A stretch of DNA of 64,000 bases from Streptomyces dioscori (GCF_003024195.1 NZ_KZ679038.1:682001-746000); one strand, 5' to 3'; shown: positions 8,680 through 16,626, counted from the stretch's first letter. A program made the numbers and translations. The notes: generated by a model from the letters alone, not told the origin.

Positions 8680-9207
8680 TCAGGGGACGTTGACGAACGC
8701 CAGGACCGCTTTTCCGTCGCACCGGCCCGACGCGTCGTCCCAGTAGCGGTAGACGGTCTCCGCGTGCAGGAAGGGCGAGCCGTCGGCCAGGGCACGCCGG
8801 GTGACGGACCGGAATTCCATCTCCCCGCAAAAGGCACGGGGATTGACGGGGCGCCGGAAGTTCGCGGCGAAGCGGGCGATGAGAATGTCGGGAAGCTGAT
8901 GTTTCCAGAAATCGTCCAGCGTCCAGGATTCGAACCCCGTCAGCAGCCCCTCTTTCACGGACTTGGCGACGAGGTAATACATCATCTGGTTGTAGCAGAT
9001 GTTCACCTCGACGGAGTTCAGGTGCCCGGTGTCGTCGATGTAGCACGATTCCGGGATCGTGAACTCGCAGCGTGCGGAGGCCTGTCCGGCGGCCTCGGAC
9101 ACGACGACGGCCGAACGCAGGTACTTGCAGTGGTCCTTGTAGGGCGTGAGCACCCGCGCCAGCAGGTGCTCGTCCGTGGGGTGCTCGACGGCGAGGAGAG
9201 CTGTCAT
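8680..9207 (-). CDS. scoB: FcoT-like thioesterase (ScoB-like)
   Basis: Protein of 175 residues resembling the FcoT hot-dog-fold thioesterase of the nrp operon in Mycobacterium tuberculosis. Recognisable stretches are [23 protein letters not shown] and [12 protein letters not shown], followed by a second half with [11 protein letters not shown] and [15 protein letters not shown]. In ScoB-type enzymes the proposed role is to promote addition of glycine to the beta carbon of an unsaturated acyl-ACP and release of the beta-(carboxymethylamino) acid, the substrate of the isonitrile synthase. Its ATG overlaps the stop of the upstream scoE-like gene by four bases. Family membership is by sequence pattern; the catalytic residues were not assigned. 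Confidence 0.88.
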   Translation of the reverse strand: MTALLAVEHPTDEHLLARVLTPYKDHCKYLRSAVVVSEAAGQASARCEFTIPESCYIDDTGHLNSVEVNICYNQMMYYLVAKSVKEGLLTGFESWTLDDFWKHQLPDILIARFAANFRRPVNPRAFCGEMEFRSVTRRALADGSPFLHAETVYRYWDDASGRCDGKAVLAFVNVP

Positions 9208-10094
9208 GCCGCCCCGATTCCGTCGTGGAGTCTGCGTTCGTCGTGCACGGTGACGCGGAAGGAGACGGTCGGCTCGGGTGTGGTCGTGTGCCGGGCGCGG
9301 TGGATGAGGCTGCGGTTGTCCCACACCAACAAGTCGCCCTGCTCGAAACCCTGGAGGTGGATGTTGTCGTGCGTGAAGGTCTCGTCGAGCTGACCGGTGG
9401 CCTCGAACAGCCGCTTGAGCAACTCCTCGTCGAGCGGCTCCCCGTCCCGGTCCTCGATGCCGACGGTGAATCCCTCACTGAGGTAGAGAACGGTCTCGCC
9501 GGTCATGGGATGGGTGAAGGTGGTCGGCTGTCTGACGGCCGGGGTCTTCCGCTCGACCTCCTCGATGATCTCGGAGATCGGCCGGTAGACGTCATGGGGC
9601 CGGATCTTGAAGTACTTGCGCACGGAGTGCCGGCAGTACGTTCCGTCGATCTCCTTCTTGAGCGCCTCGGGCAGACCTTCGTATGCCCGGCCCATGTCGA
9701 TGAAGTACGTACCGCGACTCTTCGCCGGAATCACTTGGGGGTATATCAGGGTGATTCCGAAGGGGTCGGGCATGAACTGGTAGTCGGCGTGCCAGAACTT
9801 GCCGGTCCTCGGTACGCCTATCTGCTGTCCGTTCTCCGGGACATTGGAGGAGACGAATATCTCCGTGACCTCCGGGTGGTGGTACATGGGCTCGTAGTAG
9901 GTCTCGGGTCGGCCCAGTCGCCTGCCCAGTGCGAGGAACTCCTGGGGGGAGAGGTCCTGTCCCTTCAGGACGGCGATCTTCTTCGTGTGGACGGCGTTCT
10001 TGAGGACGTCCATGTCGGCGTCGGAGGCGCCGGTGTGGTCGAAGCCCTCGACGATCACACCGATCGCGTCGCCGGGCTGGTCCTGGATCCGCAT
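9204..10094 (-). CDS. scoE: Isonitrile-forming Fe(II)/2-oxoglutarate oxidase (ScoE-like)
   Basis: TauD-family enzyme of 296 residues. Iron ligands are H102 and D104 in FWHADYQF and H265 in [12 protein letters not shown]280 in SFRVTV would bind 2-oxoglutarate. The residues I recall as important in ScoE (Tyr96, Tyr97, Tyr101, Arg157, Lys193, His299, Arg310) all have counterparts here at a constant offset of 30: Y66, Y67, Y71, R127, K163, H269, R280. That is strong evidence for true isonitrile synthesis by oxidative decarboxylation of an N-carboxymethyl amino acid, not generic hydroxylation. The start is the ATG after GAAAGG; the frame stays open further upstream but that part overlaps the exporter gene. 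It is coupled by ATGA to the thioesterase. Confidence 0.94.
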   Translation of the reverse strand: MRIQDQPGDAIGVIVEGFDHTGASDADMDVLKNAVHTKKIAVLKGQDLSPQEFLALGRRLGRPETYYEPMYHHPEVTEIFVSSNVPENGQQIGVPRTGKFWHADYQFMPDPFGITLIYPQVIPAKSRGTYFIDMGRAYEGLPEALKKEIDGTYCRHSVRKYFKIRPHDVYRPISEIIEEVERKTPAVRQPTTFTHPMTGETVLYLSEGFTVGIEDRDGEPLDEELLKRLFEATGQLDETFTHDNIHLQGFEQGDLLVWDNRSLIHRARHTTTPEPTVSFRVTVHDERRLHDGIGAA

Positions 10095-10188
10095 GGGATT
10101 GCCTTTCGCTTTTCTTGAGAGCTCGGCCGGGATACCGGCCGGCTGCTGGTACTGCCGGGAATGTTCGGGTTGCGCGTGGAGCGGGTGT

Positions 10189-11571
10189 TCAGGACGTGGT
10201 GACGTCCGCCGTCCGGTGGCGGGCGAACAGCGCGAGCGCGCCGCAGCCGATGCCTGCCGCGATGACGAGGACGGCGGTCCGGATGCCGTCGAGGAGGGCG
10301 GGGCCGGAGGCGTTCTGCCCGATGCCGCCGGCCACCGCGACCAGGAGGGCGAGGCCCACGGCACCGCCGACCTGCAGGGCGGTCGACGCCATTCCGGAGG
10401 CCACGCCCTGGTCACCGGGGGCGACTCCGGCGGACGCGGCGATCCACATCCCCGTCCAGGCGGCTCCTTGGCCGAGGCCCAGCAGGACGATCCCCGGCAG
10501 CAGCGCGGAATACGAGCCGTCCGACGTCAGCGCCAGAGCCAGTGCGACGGCTCCGGCGGCGCCCAGGGCCATCCCGCCGACCATCATGCGGCGGACGCCG
10601 AGGACGGCCACGGCCCGCTCACCGGCCTGCGTGCCGACGGCGACCACGAGGGCGGGCACCAGGAACGCGAGTCCGGTGGCGGCGGCGCCGTACCCCTGGA
10701 CAGAGCGGAAGTACAAGGTCAGGAAGTACGGGACCGAACTGAAGGTGGCGCCGAAGAGGGCGGCGACGCCCATGGCGGTGAGCAGACCGGGGTGGGCGAG
10801 CAGTCCTGCCGGTACGAGCGGATCACGGGCCCGGCGCTCCACTGCGCCGAAGAGCGTCAGCAGTCCGAGGGAGAGCACCGCGCTCAGGACGACCGTGGGA
10901 GTCCCCCAGCCCTCGGCGGGTGCCCGCACCAGCACGAACACCAGGAGGGTGATTCCACCCGTCGCGGTCAGCGCACCCGCCATGTCGAAGGTCCGCGAGC
11001 GGTCCCGCGGTCCGTCGGCGGGGAAGAGCAGCCGTCCCGCCACCGCGAGCGCTCCCGCCACGGGCACGTTGACGAGGAACACCGAAGGCCAGCCGAACGC
11101 CTCCACCAGCACGCCGCCGAGCAGGGATCCGAAGCACAGCCCGCCGGCTCCCGCGGCGCCCCAGACCGCGAGGGCACGGTTGCGGTCGCGCCCCTCCTCG
11201 TACAGGGTCCCGATCAGGGACAGCGTCGCCGGGAACAGCAGGGAACCCCCGATGCCCTGGACCGCCCGGACGGCGACGAGTACGCCGGGTGACTGCGACA
11301 GGCCGCCCACCAGGGACGAGCCCGCGTAGAGCAGCGCCGCCACGACGAACACGCGGCGCCGGCCGAGCAGGTCCGCGGCCCGGCCGCCCAGCAGCAGGAA
11401 GCCTCCCGTGGCCACGACGTAGGCGCTCACCACCCACTGGAGATCGTGGTCGGAGAAGCCCAGCCCGGCGCCGATGTCGGGCAGGGCGACGTACACGATG
11501 TTGTAGTCGAGCGAGATGACGAGTTGCCCCAGCGCCAGCACGGCCAGCGGAAGCCCGAGCGGATTGCGCAT
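10189..11571 (-). CDS. MFS exporter, DHA2/EmrB-QacA type
   Basis: Major facilitator protein of 460 residues with about fourteen helices. Motifs include [21 protein letters not shown] in the first helix, [15 protein letters not shown] (motif A) and the motif C-like helix near [18 protein letters not shown]. The ATG overlaps the stop of the upstream hydroxylase gene (ATGA), placing it firmly in the biosynthetic operon. The likely job is export of the finished isonitrile lipopeptide, or self-protection. DHA2 members carry many unrelated drugs, so the substrate is inferred from position only. Confidence 0.88.
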   Translation of the reverse strand: MRNPLGLPLAVLALGQLVISLDYNIVYVALPDIGAGLGFSDHDLQWVVSAYVVATGGFLLLGGRAADLLGRRRVFVVAALLYAGSSLVGGLSQSPGVLVAVRAVQGIGGSLLFPATLSLIGTLYEEGRDRNRALAVWGAAGAGGLCFGSLLGGVLVEAFGWPSVFLVNVPVAGALAVAGRLLFPADGPRDRSRTFDMAGALTATGGITLLVFVLVRAPAEGWGTPTVVLSAVLSLGLLTLFGAVERRARDPLVPAGLLAHPGLLTAMGVAALFGATFSSVPYFLTLYFRSVQGYGAAATGLAFLVPALVVAVGTQAGERAVAVLGVRRMMVGGMALGAAGAVALALALTSDGSYSALLPGIVLLGLGQGAAWTGMWIAASAGVAPGDQGVASGMASTALQVGGAVGLALLVAVAGGIGQNASGPALLDGIRTAVLVIAAGIGCGALALFARHRTADVTTS

Positions 11572-12335
11572 CACTCGGCCCGCATGAGCCGGCGCACCTC
11601 GGTCACGACGGCCTCCAACGCCCGGCGTTCCGGAACAGTGGTCTCCGGATGCCAGAGATCCATGAGCAGACAGGTCCGCGGTGCGGTGCCCTCGTTGCGT
11701 GCCTCGTGCTCGAAGGAGTAGTCGAAGAGCAGGCATTTCCCCTCCTCCCAGGAGCGCGTTTCTCCCGCGACCGTGATGCTGCACCCGTCGGGGACGTCCA
11801 CGGCGAGATGCAGGTTGATGCTGAAGTTCCACAGGTCGCAATGGGGTGCGATGACGGCGCCGGGCAACAGCGTGGAGAAATGGCATTCCAGGAGGGGGCA
11901 CAGGATTCCCGTCTCCACGGCGGATTCCTTCAGCACCCGGTATGCGGTGGGAGCGATACCGGCCGATTCCTCGACGAGGCCGCCCTCGTGGAAGAGATGG
12001 AGCGCCTGCCAGTTCCGCTGCCGGGTCAGATAGTGCTCGTAGTCCGAGAACGCCTCGCGGTGGGCGGCCCATGCGGACCCGATCTCCTTCTTGATCAGCC
12101 GATGGTTTGCCTCCAGTTCACGGACGACGGGAGCCAGTTCCGCGTAGACGTAAGGATCGTGCCAGGGGGTGGGAGAGATTCCCGGCATGACCCACTTGGC
12201 CGCCTTCTGCAGGGGATGCCTTTCCGCCCTGCCTGCCGCCAGCATCTGCTCGACCCGGTCGATCGCTTCCTTTCCGAACTCCGCTCTGATCGCGGCGAAG
12301 GCGTTCTCTATCTCTGGTGTCACACGGTTCTCCAT
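11571..12335 (-). CDS. Aspartyl/asparaginyl beta-hydroxylase-like enzyme
   Basis: Protein of 254 residues in the Asp/Asn beta-hydroxylase family (a non-heme Fe(II)/2-oxoglutarate fold). Visible signature: H165 and D167 in APHCDLWNFSINLHLAV, then GCSITVAGETRSWEEGK, distal H210 in DYSFEHEARN, R220 and DLWHPE. It is the first gene of the biosynthetic operon and couples by ATGA to the exporter. The ATG at 12335 is preferred over a GTG at 12398 because that one would lie at or above the predicted transcription start of promoter P1. It is not part of the minimal scoA-E set I know of, so it may hydroxylate the amino-acid scaffold or acyl chain. The substrate is unknown. Confidence 0.88.
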   Translation of the reverse strand: MENRVTPEIENAFAAIRAEFGKEAIDRVEQMLAAGRAERHPLQKAAKWVMPGISPTPWHDPYVYAELAPVVRELEANHRLIKKEIGSAWAAHREAFSDYEHYLTRQRNWQALHLFHEGGLVEESAGIAPTAYRVLKESAVETGILCPLLECHFSTLLPGAVIAPHCDLWNFSINLHLAVDVPDGCSITVAGETRSWEEGKCLLFDYSFEHEARNEGTAPRTCLLMDLWHPETTVPERRALEAVVTEVRRLMRAE

Positions 12336-12400
12336 GTCCCGCGTCCCGTCCCGCCGAATACCTCGCGGAGTGGTCGGCGTCCGGGTCTGCGCTTTCACCT

Positions 12401-12431
12401 CAGTAGTCGGTCACCGGGGTGCGGGAGTTCC
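12401..12431 (-). promoter_or_regulatory. ECF sigma promoter P1 (biosynthetic operon)
   Basis: GGAAC (12427-12431) and CGACTACTGAGG (-10 core 12401-12409) are separated by 17 bases on the minus strand, lying between the sigma-factor stop and the hydroxylase start. The -10 side is identical over twelve bases to promoter P2. The predicted leader before the hydroxylase ATG is about 60 bases. Confidence 0.82.
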
Positions 12432-12450
12432 CGGGAATTCGCGGGGTTTT

Positions 12451-13155
12451 TCATTGTGTCCGGGCGAGAAGCTCGACGAGGGTCGCGCGGGCGCGTGCCA
12501 CCCGTGAGCGGATCGTCCCGACGGCGCAGCCGCTCAATTCGGCGGCCTCCTCGTAGGCCAGTCCGGCCAGTTGGGTGAGCACGAACGCCTGGCGGCGCTC
12601 GGGCGCCAGCGCGTCCAGCAGATCGAGCAGCGCCACGCCCTCCTCGAAGCCGGGCAGTCCGGTCGGGCGGGCCCGGTCGGCACATGTCGTCCAGTCGTCC
12701 GTGTCGGCGAGCCGCGGCCGTGCGGCGGCGTACCGCAGGCTGTCGACGACCGTGCGGCGGGCGATGGACAGCAGCCAGGTACGTGCCGACGAGCGCCCCT
12801 CGAACCGGTGCAGGCTGCCCAGCGCCCGCAGGAACGTGTCCTGCGCCAGATCGTCGGCGGCCTGGTGGTCGGCGCCGACGCGGGTGAGATAGCGGACGAC
12901 GTCGGGACGCAGGGCGCGCACGAACCGGTCGACGGCGTAGGGGTCGCCGCCCCGGGCGGCCAGTGCCCAGGCGGTGGCCGCCTCGTCGCGCGCTTCCGAC
13001 GTGCCAGGTTCGACCGTGCCGGATCCAGACGCACCGCGTTCCGACCCACCGGATGTCGACGCACCGAACTTCGACGCACCGAATTTCGAGGCACCCGATT
13101 CCGACGCCCCGGATTCCGACGTGCCAAGCTCAGCCGTGCCGGGTTCAGATGTCAC
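12451..13155 (-). CDS. ECF-type RNA polymerase sigma factor
   Basis: Sigma-70 family protein of 234 residues. Region 2 includes DDLAQDTFLRALGSLHRFEGR and ARTWLLSIARRTVVDSLR. Region 4 includes LAPERRQAFVLTQLAGLAYEEAAELSGCAVGTIRSRVARAR, a helix-turn-helix. The first 50 residues are ten imperfect pentapeptides (S-x-x-G-A/T) absent from ordinary ECF factors. The GTG start overlaps the stop of the PCuAC-like gene (GTGA), so the sigma is the last gene of the copper operon. No typical anti-sigma gene adjoins it. Three matching promoter-like elements, including one in front of its own operon, suggest autoregulation and control of the whole chelator locus. In M. tuberculosis an ECF sigma (SigC) is reported to drive the related nrp operon, an instructive parallel. 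Confidence 0.92.
   Translation of the reverse strand: MTSEPGTAELGTSESGASESGASKFGASKFGASTSGGSERGASGSGTVEPGTSEARDEAATAWALAARGGDPYAVDRFVRALRPDVVRYLTRVGADHQAADDLAQDTFLRALGSLHRFEGRSSARTWLLSIARRTVVDSLRYAAARPRLADTDDWTTCADRARPTGLPGFEEGVALLDLLDALAPERRQAFVLTQLAGLAYEEAAELSGCAVGTIRSRVARARATLVELLARTQ
13001..13150. repeat. Ten 15-bp tandem repeats in the sigma factor 5' end
   Basis: Ten consecutive units of exactly 15 bases (for example GCACCGAACTTCGAC and GCACCGAATTTCGAG on the plus strand) make up the first 150 bases after the start codon region of the sigma gene. The length keeps the reading frame, so copy number can change without breaking the protein. Confidence 0.9.
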
Positions 13156-13664
13156 TGGCCCGGCCGGTCCACGACCGCGACGCTCCGTACGGCCCCGCTG
13201 CGCTCGAAGTGCAGGGTGACCGTCACGAGGTCGCCGATCCGCCAGTCCGCGTTCGCCGGCACGATCACGTCGAGGCTGTTCGGGGACATGGAGATGCTGT
13301 CGCCGGCCGCTACCGGGACCGAGGTCACCGTCCGCGCGGAGGCCGAGCGTGCGCCTGTCATGCGATGACGGCTGAGGCTGGTGGCGCCGTCGGCCTCCGT
13401 GGACGTCACCTTGAGCAGCCGGTCCGCGGAGCCTCCGGTGTTGGTGATCCGGAAGAAGGCCGCCGTCTCCGGGGTGTCGCCGGTGGGCAGGAACAGGCGT
13501 CCGCCGGTGACCGCGATCCGGGCCGGGCTGCCCGCGTTGCCGAGGACGGTCCAGATGCTCAGACCGCCGAGTGCGAGGACGGACGCGGCGACGGGCGCGA
13601 GTGCGGCGAGCAGGGTGTCGGTGAGCCGGCGGCGCGTCGGCCGCCAGAGGGTCTGGTCGGTCAT
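13152..13664 (-). CDS. Membrane-anchored PCuAC-like copper chaperone, degenerate site
   Basis: Protein of 170 residues with an N-terminal membrane segment (about residues 16-42) followed by an extracytoplasmic beta-sandwich of the PCuAC/DUF461 type: AAFFRITNTGGSADRLLKVTS, SLSRHRM, VPVAAGDSISMSPNSLDVIV. In the classic family the metal is held by an H...M...M...HxM set; here the first His and a nearby Met (HRM) remain, but the central Met and final HxM are not recognisable. It may bind copper differently or act as a partner protein. The ATG overlaps the stop of the copper ATPase gene (ATGA) and its own stop overlaps the sigma start. Confidence 0.82.
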   Translation of the reverse strand: MTDQTLWRPTRRRLTDTLLAALAPVAASVLALGGLSIWTVLGNAGSPARIAVTGGRLFLPTGDTPETAAFFRITNTGGSADRLLKVTSTEADGATSLSRHRMTGARSASARTVTSVPVAAGDSISMSPNSLDVIVPANADWRIGDLVTVTLHFERSGAVRSVAVVDRPGQ

Positions 13665-15991
13665 CGGGTACGCCTCCGGGCAGTGGGTGAGGGCTGCCAG
13701 GCGCGCAGGCGCAGGCTGTTGGCGACGACCAGGACCGAGCTGGCCGACATGGCCGCCGCGGCGAGCATCGGGTTGAGCAGGCCGACCATGGCGAGCGGCA
13801 CGGTGACGGCGTTGTAGCCGAAGGCCCACACGAGGTTGACGCGGATGGTGCTCAGCGTGCGCCGGGCGAGCAGGACCGCGTCCGCGAGGGCTTCGATGCC
13901 GCCGCGCACCAGGGTGACGTCGGCGGCCCCGATGGCCACGTCGGTGCCGCTGCCCATGGCGATGCCCAGGTCGGCGCCGGCCAGCGCGGCGGCGTCGTTC
14001 ACCCCGTCACCGACGACCGCGACCCGGTAGCCCTGCTCCTGAAGGTCCCGTACGAGGTCGGCCTTGTCCTCGGGTGTGCGGCGGGCGTGCACCTCGTCGA
14101 TCCGCAGGGCGGACGCGACGGCCCTGGCGGGCGCCTCCCGGTCGCCGGTCGCGAGCACGGGACGTACTCCGAGGTGGCGCAGCCGCTCGACGGCCCGGTA
14201 GCTCCCGGGCCGTACGACGTCGCCGATCGCGATCAGTGCTTCGACCGTGCCGTCGACCCGGACCATGACGGGTGTGTGGGCGGCGGCCTCGGCCGCCGCC
14301 AGGGCGTCCGCGAGTGCGGCGGGCACCTCGTCGTCCGGGGCTAGCACTTCGACGAGCCGCCCCTCGACCCGGCCGCGCACCCCCCGCCCCGGCAGAGCAC
14401 GGAACTCGCTCACCCCGGGCGACCCATGAACCTCAGACGTTTCAACCGCTTCCGGAACTCCCGCACCTCCCGGCCGCTGTCGACCCGCGGCCGACTCCCG
14501 TCGCGCGTACGCGGTGACGGCCCGGCCGAGCGGATGTTCCGAGCCCTGTTCCACGGCTCCCGCCAGCCGCAGCACCGCGTCCCTGCCGAGTCCGTCCGGT
14601 ACGGCGGTGACCGCGGCGACGCTCATACGGCCGGAGGTGAGGGTGCCGGTCTTGTCCAGGACGACGACGTCGACATGCTGCAGCCCCTCCAGTGCCTGCG
14701 GGCCGGTGACCAGGACGCCGAGCTGGGCGCCCCGGCCGGTCGCGGCCATCAGCGCGGTCGGGGTCGCGAGGCCCAGTGCACAGGGGCAGGCCACCACCAG
14801 GACGGCCACGCACGCGGTGACGGCGGCCTGCGCGTCGGCGCCCGCGCCCAGCCAGAACCCCAGGGTGGTCACGGCCAGCGCCAGCACGACGGGCACGAAC
14901 ACACCGGCCACCGTGTCGGCGAGCCGTTGGGCGCGCGCCTTGCCGGTCTGCGCCTCGGTGACCAGCCGGGTGATACGGGCGAGCTGCGTGTCCGCGCCGA
15001 CCGCCGTGGCCCGTACGAGGAGCAGCCCGCCGGCGTTGACGGCCCCGCCGACCACGGCCGAACCCGGCCCGACCTCGATCGGTTCGGTTTCACCGGTGAC
15101 CAGGGACAGGTCCACCGCGGAGCTGCCCTCCGTCACCTTCCCGTCGGTGGCGACCCGCTCCCCCGGCCGTACCACGAATACCTGACCGGCCCGCAACTCC
15201 GCGATGGGGACGAGCCGTTCGGTGCCGTCCGCGCGGACCGCCACCTCCTTGGCGGCGAGCGAGGCCAGCGATCTCAGCGCAGCCCCGGTCCCGCGCCGGG
15301 CCCTCGCCTCCAGGAAACGGCCCGCCAGGACGAACAGCGGTACGCCGACCGCCGCTTCGAGGTAGAGGTGCGCGACGCCGTCCGGGACGGAGGGCACGAG
15401 CGTGAACGGCATCCGCATCCCGGGGTCACCGGCTCCGCCGAGGAAGAGGGCGTACGCCGACCAGGCGAAGGAGGCCAGTACGCCCAGCGACACCAGGGTG
15501 TCCATGGTGGCCGCGGAGTGCCGCAGACCGCGTACCGCGCGGGTGTGGAAGGGCCAGGAGCCCCATACGGCGACGGGCGCGGTGAGGGCGAAGCAGAGCC
15601 ACTGCCAGTTGCGGAACTGGAGCGCGGGCGCCATCGACAGGACGAGTACGGGCAGGGCGAGCAGGGCCGTGACGACCAGCCGGTCACGCGCGGACCTCGC
15701 GTCCTCGGAACCGTCGTCGTCCGGTGTCTCCCGCTGCTCGCCCTTCGGCGTGGGCGGTTCGGGTACGGCCGCGGTGTATCCGGCCTTCTCCACGGTCGCG
15801 ACGAGTTCACCGGGGCCGATGCCCGCCGGATGGGTCACGCGGGCCGTACCGGTGGCGAGGTTGACGGTCGCCGTGACCCCCTCCAGCTTGCCCAGCTTCT
15901 TCTCCACTCGGCTCACACAGGCCGCGCAGGTCATCCCGCCGACGGTCAGATCGGTGGTGACCAAGGGGGTGGTCACCGGCTCCGCGCCCAT
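13661..15991 (-). CDS. P1B-type copper-transporting ATPase (CopA/CtpB-like)
   Basis: Heavy-metal P-type ATPase of 776 residues. An N-terminal HMA domain has GGMTCAAC (Cys22, Cys25). Eight membrane helices include the CPC metal site in VVACPCALGLATPTALM near 400. Phosphorylation motif DKTGTLTSG lies near 443, SEHPLG follows, and the hinge GDGVNDAAALAGADLGIAMG lies near 660. The last helix carries YNAVTVPLAM and MSASSVLVVANSLRLR, as expected for Cu(I) pumps. Usually such enzymes export Cu(I) to the cell exterior, for detoxification or for loading secreted cuproproteins. Coupling with a PCuAC-like protein and with a chelator pathway favours delivery to extracytoplasmic targets, but this is inference. 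Confidence 0.93.
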   Translation of the reverse strand: MGAEPVTTPLVTTDLTVGGMTCAACVSRVEKKLGKLEGVTATVNLATGTARVTHPAGIGPGELVATVEKAGYTAAVPEPPTPKGEQRETPDDDGSEDARSARDRLVVTALLALPVLVLSMAPALQFRNWQWLCFALTAPVAVWGSWPFHTRAVRGLRHSAATMDTLVSLGVLASFAWSAYALFLGGAGDPGMRMPFTLVPSVPDGVAHLYLEAAVGVPLFVLAGRFLEARARRGTGAALRSLASLAAKEVAVRADGTERLVPIAELRAGQVFVVRPGERVATDGKVTEGSSAVDLSLVTGETEPIEVGPGSAVVGGAVNAGGLLLVRATAVGADTQLARITRLVTEAQTGKARAQRLADTVAGVFVPVVLALAVTTLGFWLGAGADAQAAVTACVAVLVVACPCALGLATPTALMAATGRGAQLGVLVTGPQALEGLQHVDVVVLDKTGTLTSGRMSVAAVTAVPDGLGRDAVLRLAGAVEQGSEHPLGRAVTAYARRESAAGRQRPGGAGVPEAVETSEVHGSPGVSEFRALPGRGVRGRVEGRLVEVLAPDDEVPAALADALAAAEAAAHTPVMVRVDGTVEALIAIGDVVRPGSYRAVERLRHLGVRPVLATGDREAPARAVASALRIDEVHARRTPEDKADLVRDLQEQGYRVAVVGDGVNDAAALAGADLGIAMGSGTDVAIGAADVTLVRGGIEALADAVLLARRTLSTIRVNLVWAFGYNAVTVPLAMVGLLNPMLAAAAMSASSVLVVANSLRLRAWQPSPTARRRTR

Positions 15992-16293
15992 CAGCGGTCT
16001 CCCTCATGCGTGCCACCCATGCCGCCCATGTCCCCGCCGTCCCCGCTGTCCCCCATGTCGTCGGCCCCGCCGGAGCCGGGGCCGGTGCCGGAGTCCGTGC
16101 CGGTGCCGCTGCCGCTCGTACCGGTGGTGCCGTGCATCGAGGGTGCGACGGGCCCGGCGGACACTCCGGCGGCGTAGGACGCCGTGAAGACGAGGGCCAG
16201 CAGCAGGAGGAAGCCGCAGAGGGCGGGCGGGGGTGCCGCCTTTCTCAGCAGCACGGCCGCACCGCTGTCGGGGGATTGCCGGGGCTCGTCCAT
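15991..16293 (-). CDS. Small one-helix membrane protein with Met/His/Asp-rich tail
   Basis: Protein of 100 residues: a short basic N-terminus with one Cys (PPPALCGF), one membrane helix (about 25-45), then a low-complexity Gly/Ser/Thr linker and a tail with MHG, DDMGD, GDMGGMGG and THEGD clusters. The tail resembles a loose copper-binding sequence outside the membrane. The ATG follows TGGAG at good spacing. It is the first gene of the copper/sigma operon and overlaps the ATPase gene by ATGA. I do not recognise a named family. Possible roles are copper acceptor for the ATPase or sensor/anti-sigma for the ECF factor; neither is shown. Confidence 0.78.
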   Translation of the reverse strand: MDEPRQSPDSGAAVLLRKAAPPPALCGFLLLLALVFTASYAAGVSAGPVAPSMHGTTGTSGSGTGTDSGTGPGSGGADDMGDSGDGGDMGGMGGTHEGDR

Positions 16294-16626
16294 CAACCGC
16301 GTCTCCAGGTCACGTCGTACGGCGTCGCCGGGAGCGCGCCGAACCGCCTCAGTAGTCGGGCCGGCCGCGAGTGAGGTTCCTCGGTGCGCCTGTGGCCCGC
16401 GTCACACGAGTGGCGGCCGTTCCGGGCGTGGCTTCAGATCCGGGCATGGCTTCAGAGGTGCGGGCCCGCCCGGCGCCCGCGGACACGCCGGTGCTCCCGC
16501 AGCCGTGCCACACGGTCCCCGACCCGACGTGCGCGACCGGTGAGGCGGAGGTCACCGAGGCCGCGAGGGCAAGGTCACAGCCCTCGCCTCTGCTGTGACT
16601 CAAGCAATCTGCCCTAGCATCCGAGC
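16294..16626. other. Divergent intergenic region between copper operon and mutA
   Basis: This 333-base gap separates the minus-strand copper/sigma operon from plus-strand mutA. It contains promoter P2 and no convincing coding frame: a short open frame on the plus strand (16371-16598) has poor composition and no family resemblance. No palindrome of the CsoR or CopY type was found by eye. Confidence 0.6.
16350..16380 (-). promoter_or_regulatory. ECF sigma promoter P2 (copper/sigma operon)
   Basis: GGAAC (16376-16380), 17 bases, CGACTACTGAGG (core 16350-16358) on the minus strand. The leader to the ATG at 16293 would be about 50 bases. Because the operon ends in the sigma gene, this element implies positive autoregulation. 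Confidence 0.82.

Noticed and set aside
12336..12398. Upstream GTG start at 12398 for the beta-hydroxylase-like gene
   Set aside because: It would begin at or above the predicted transcription start of promoter P1 and adds a non-family extension.
13001..13150. Tandem repeats considered as a CRISPR array
   Set aside because: Units are directly adjacent, 15 bases long and in frame with the sigma gene, with no spacers; the same applies to the other repeats in the window.
16371..16598. Short plus-strand open frame upstream of mutA
   Set aside because: No ribosome site, no family resemblance, and it covers promoter P2.
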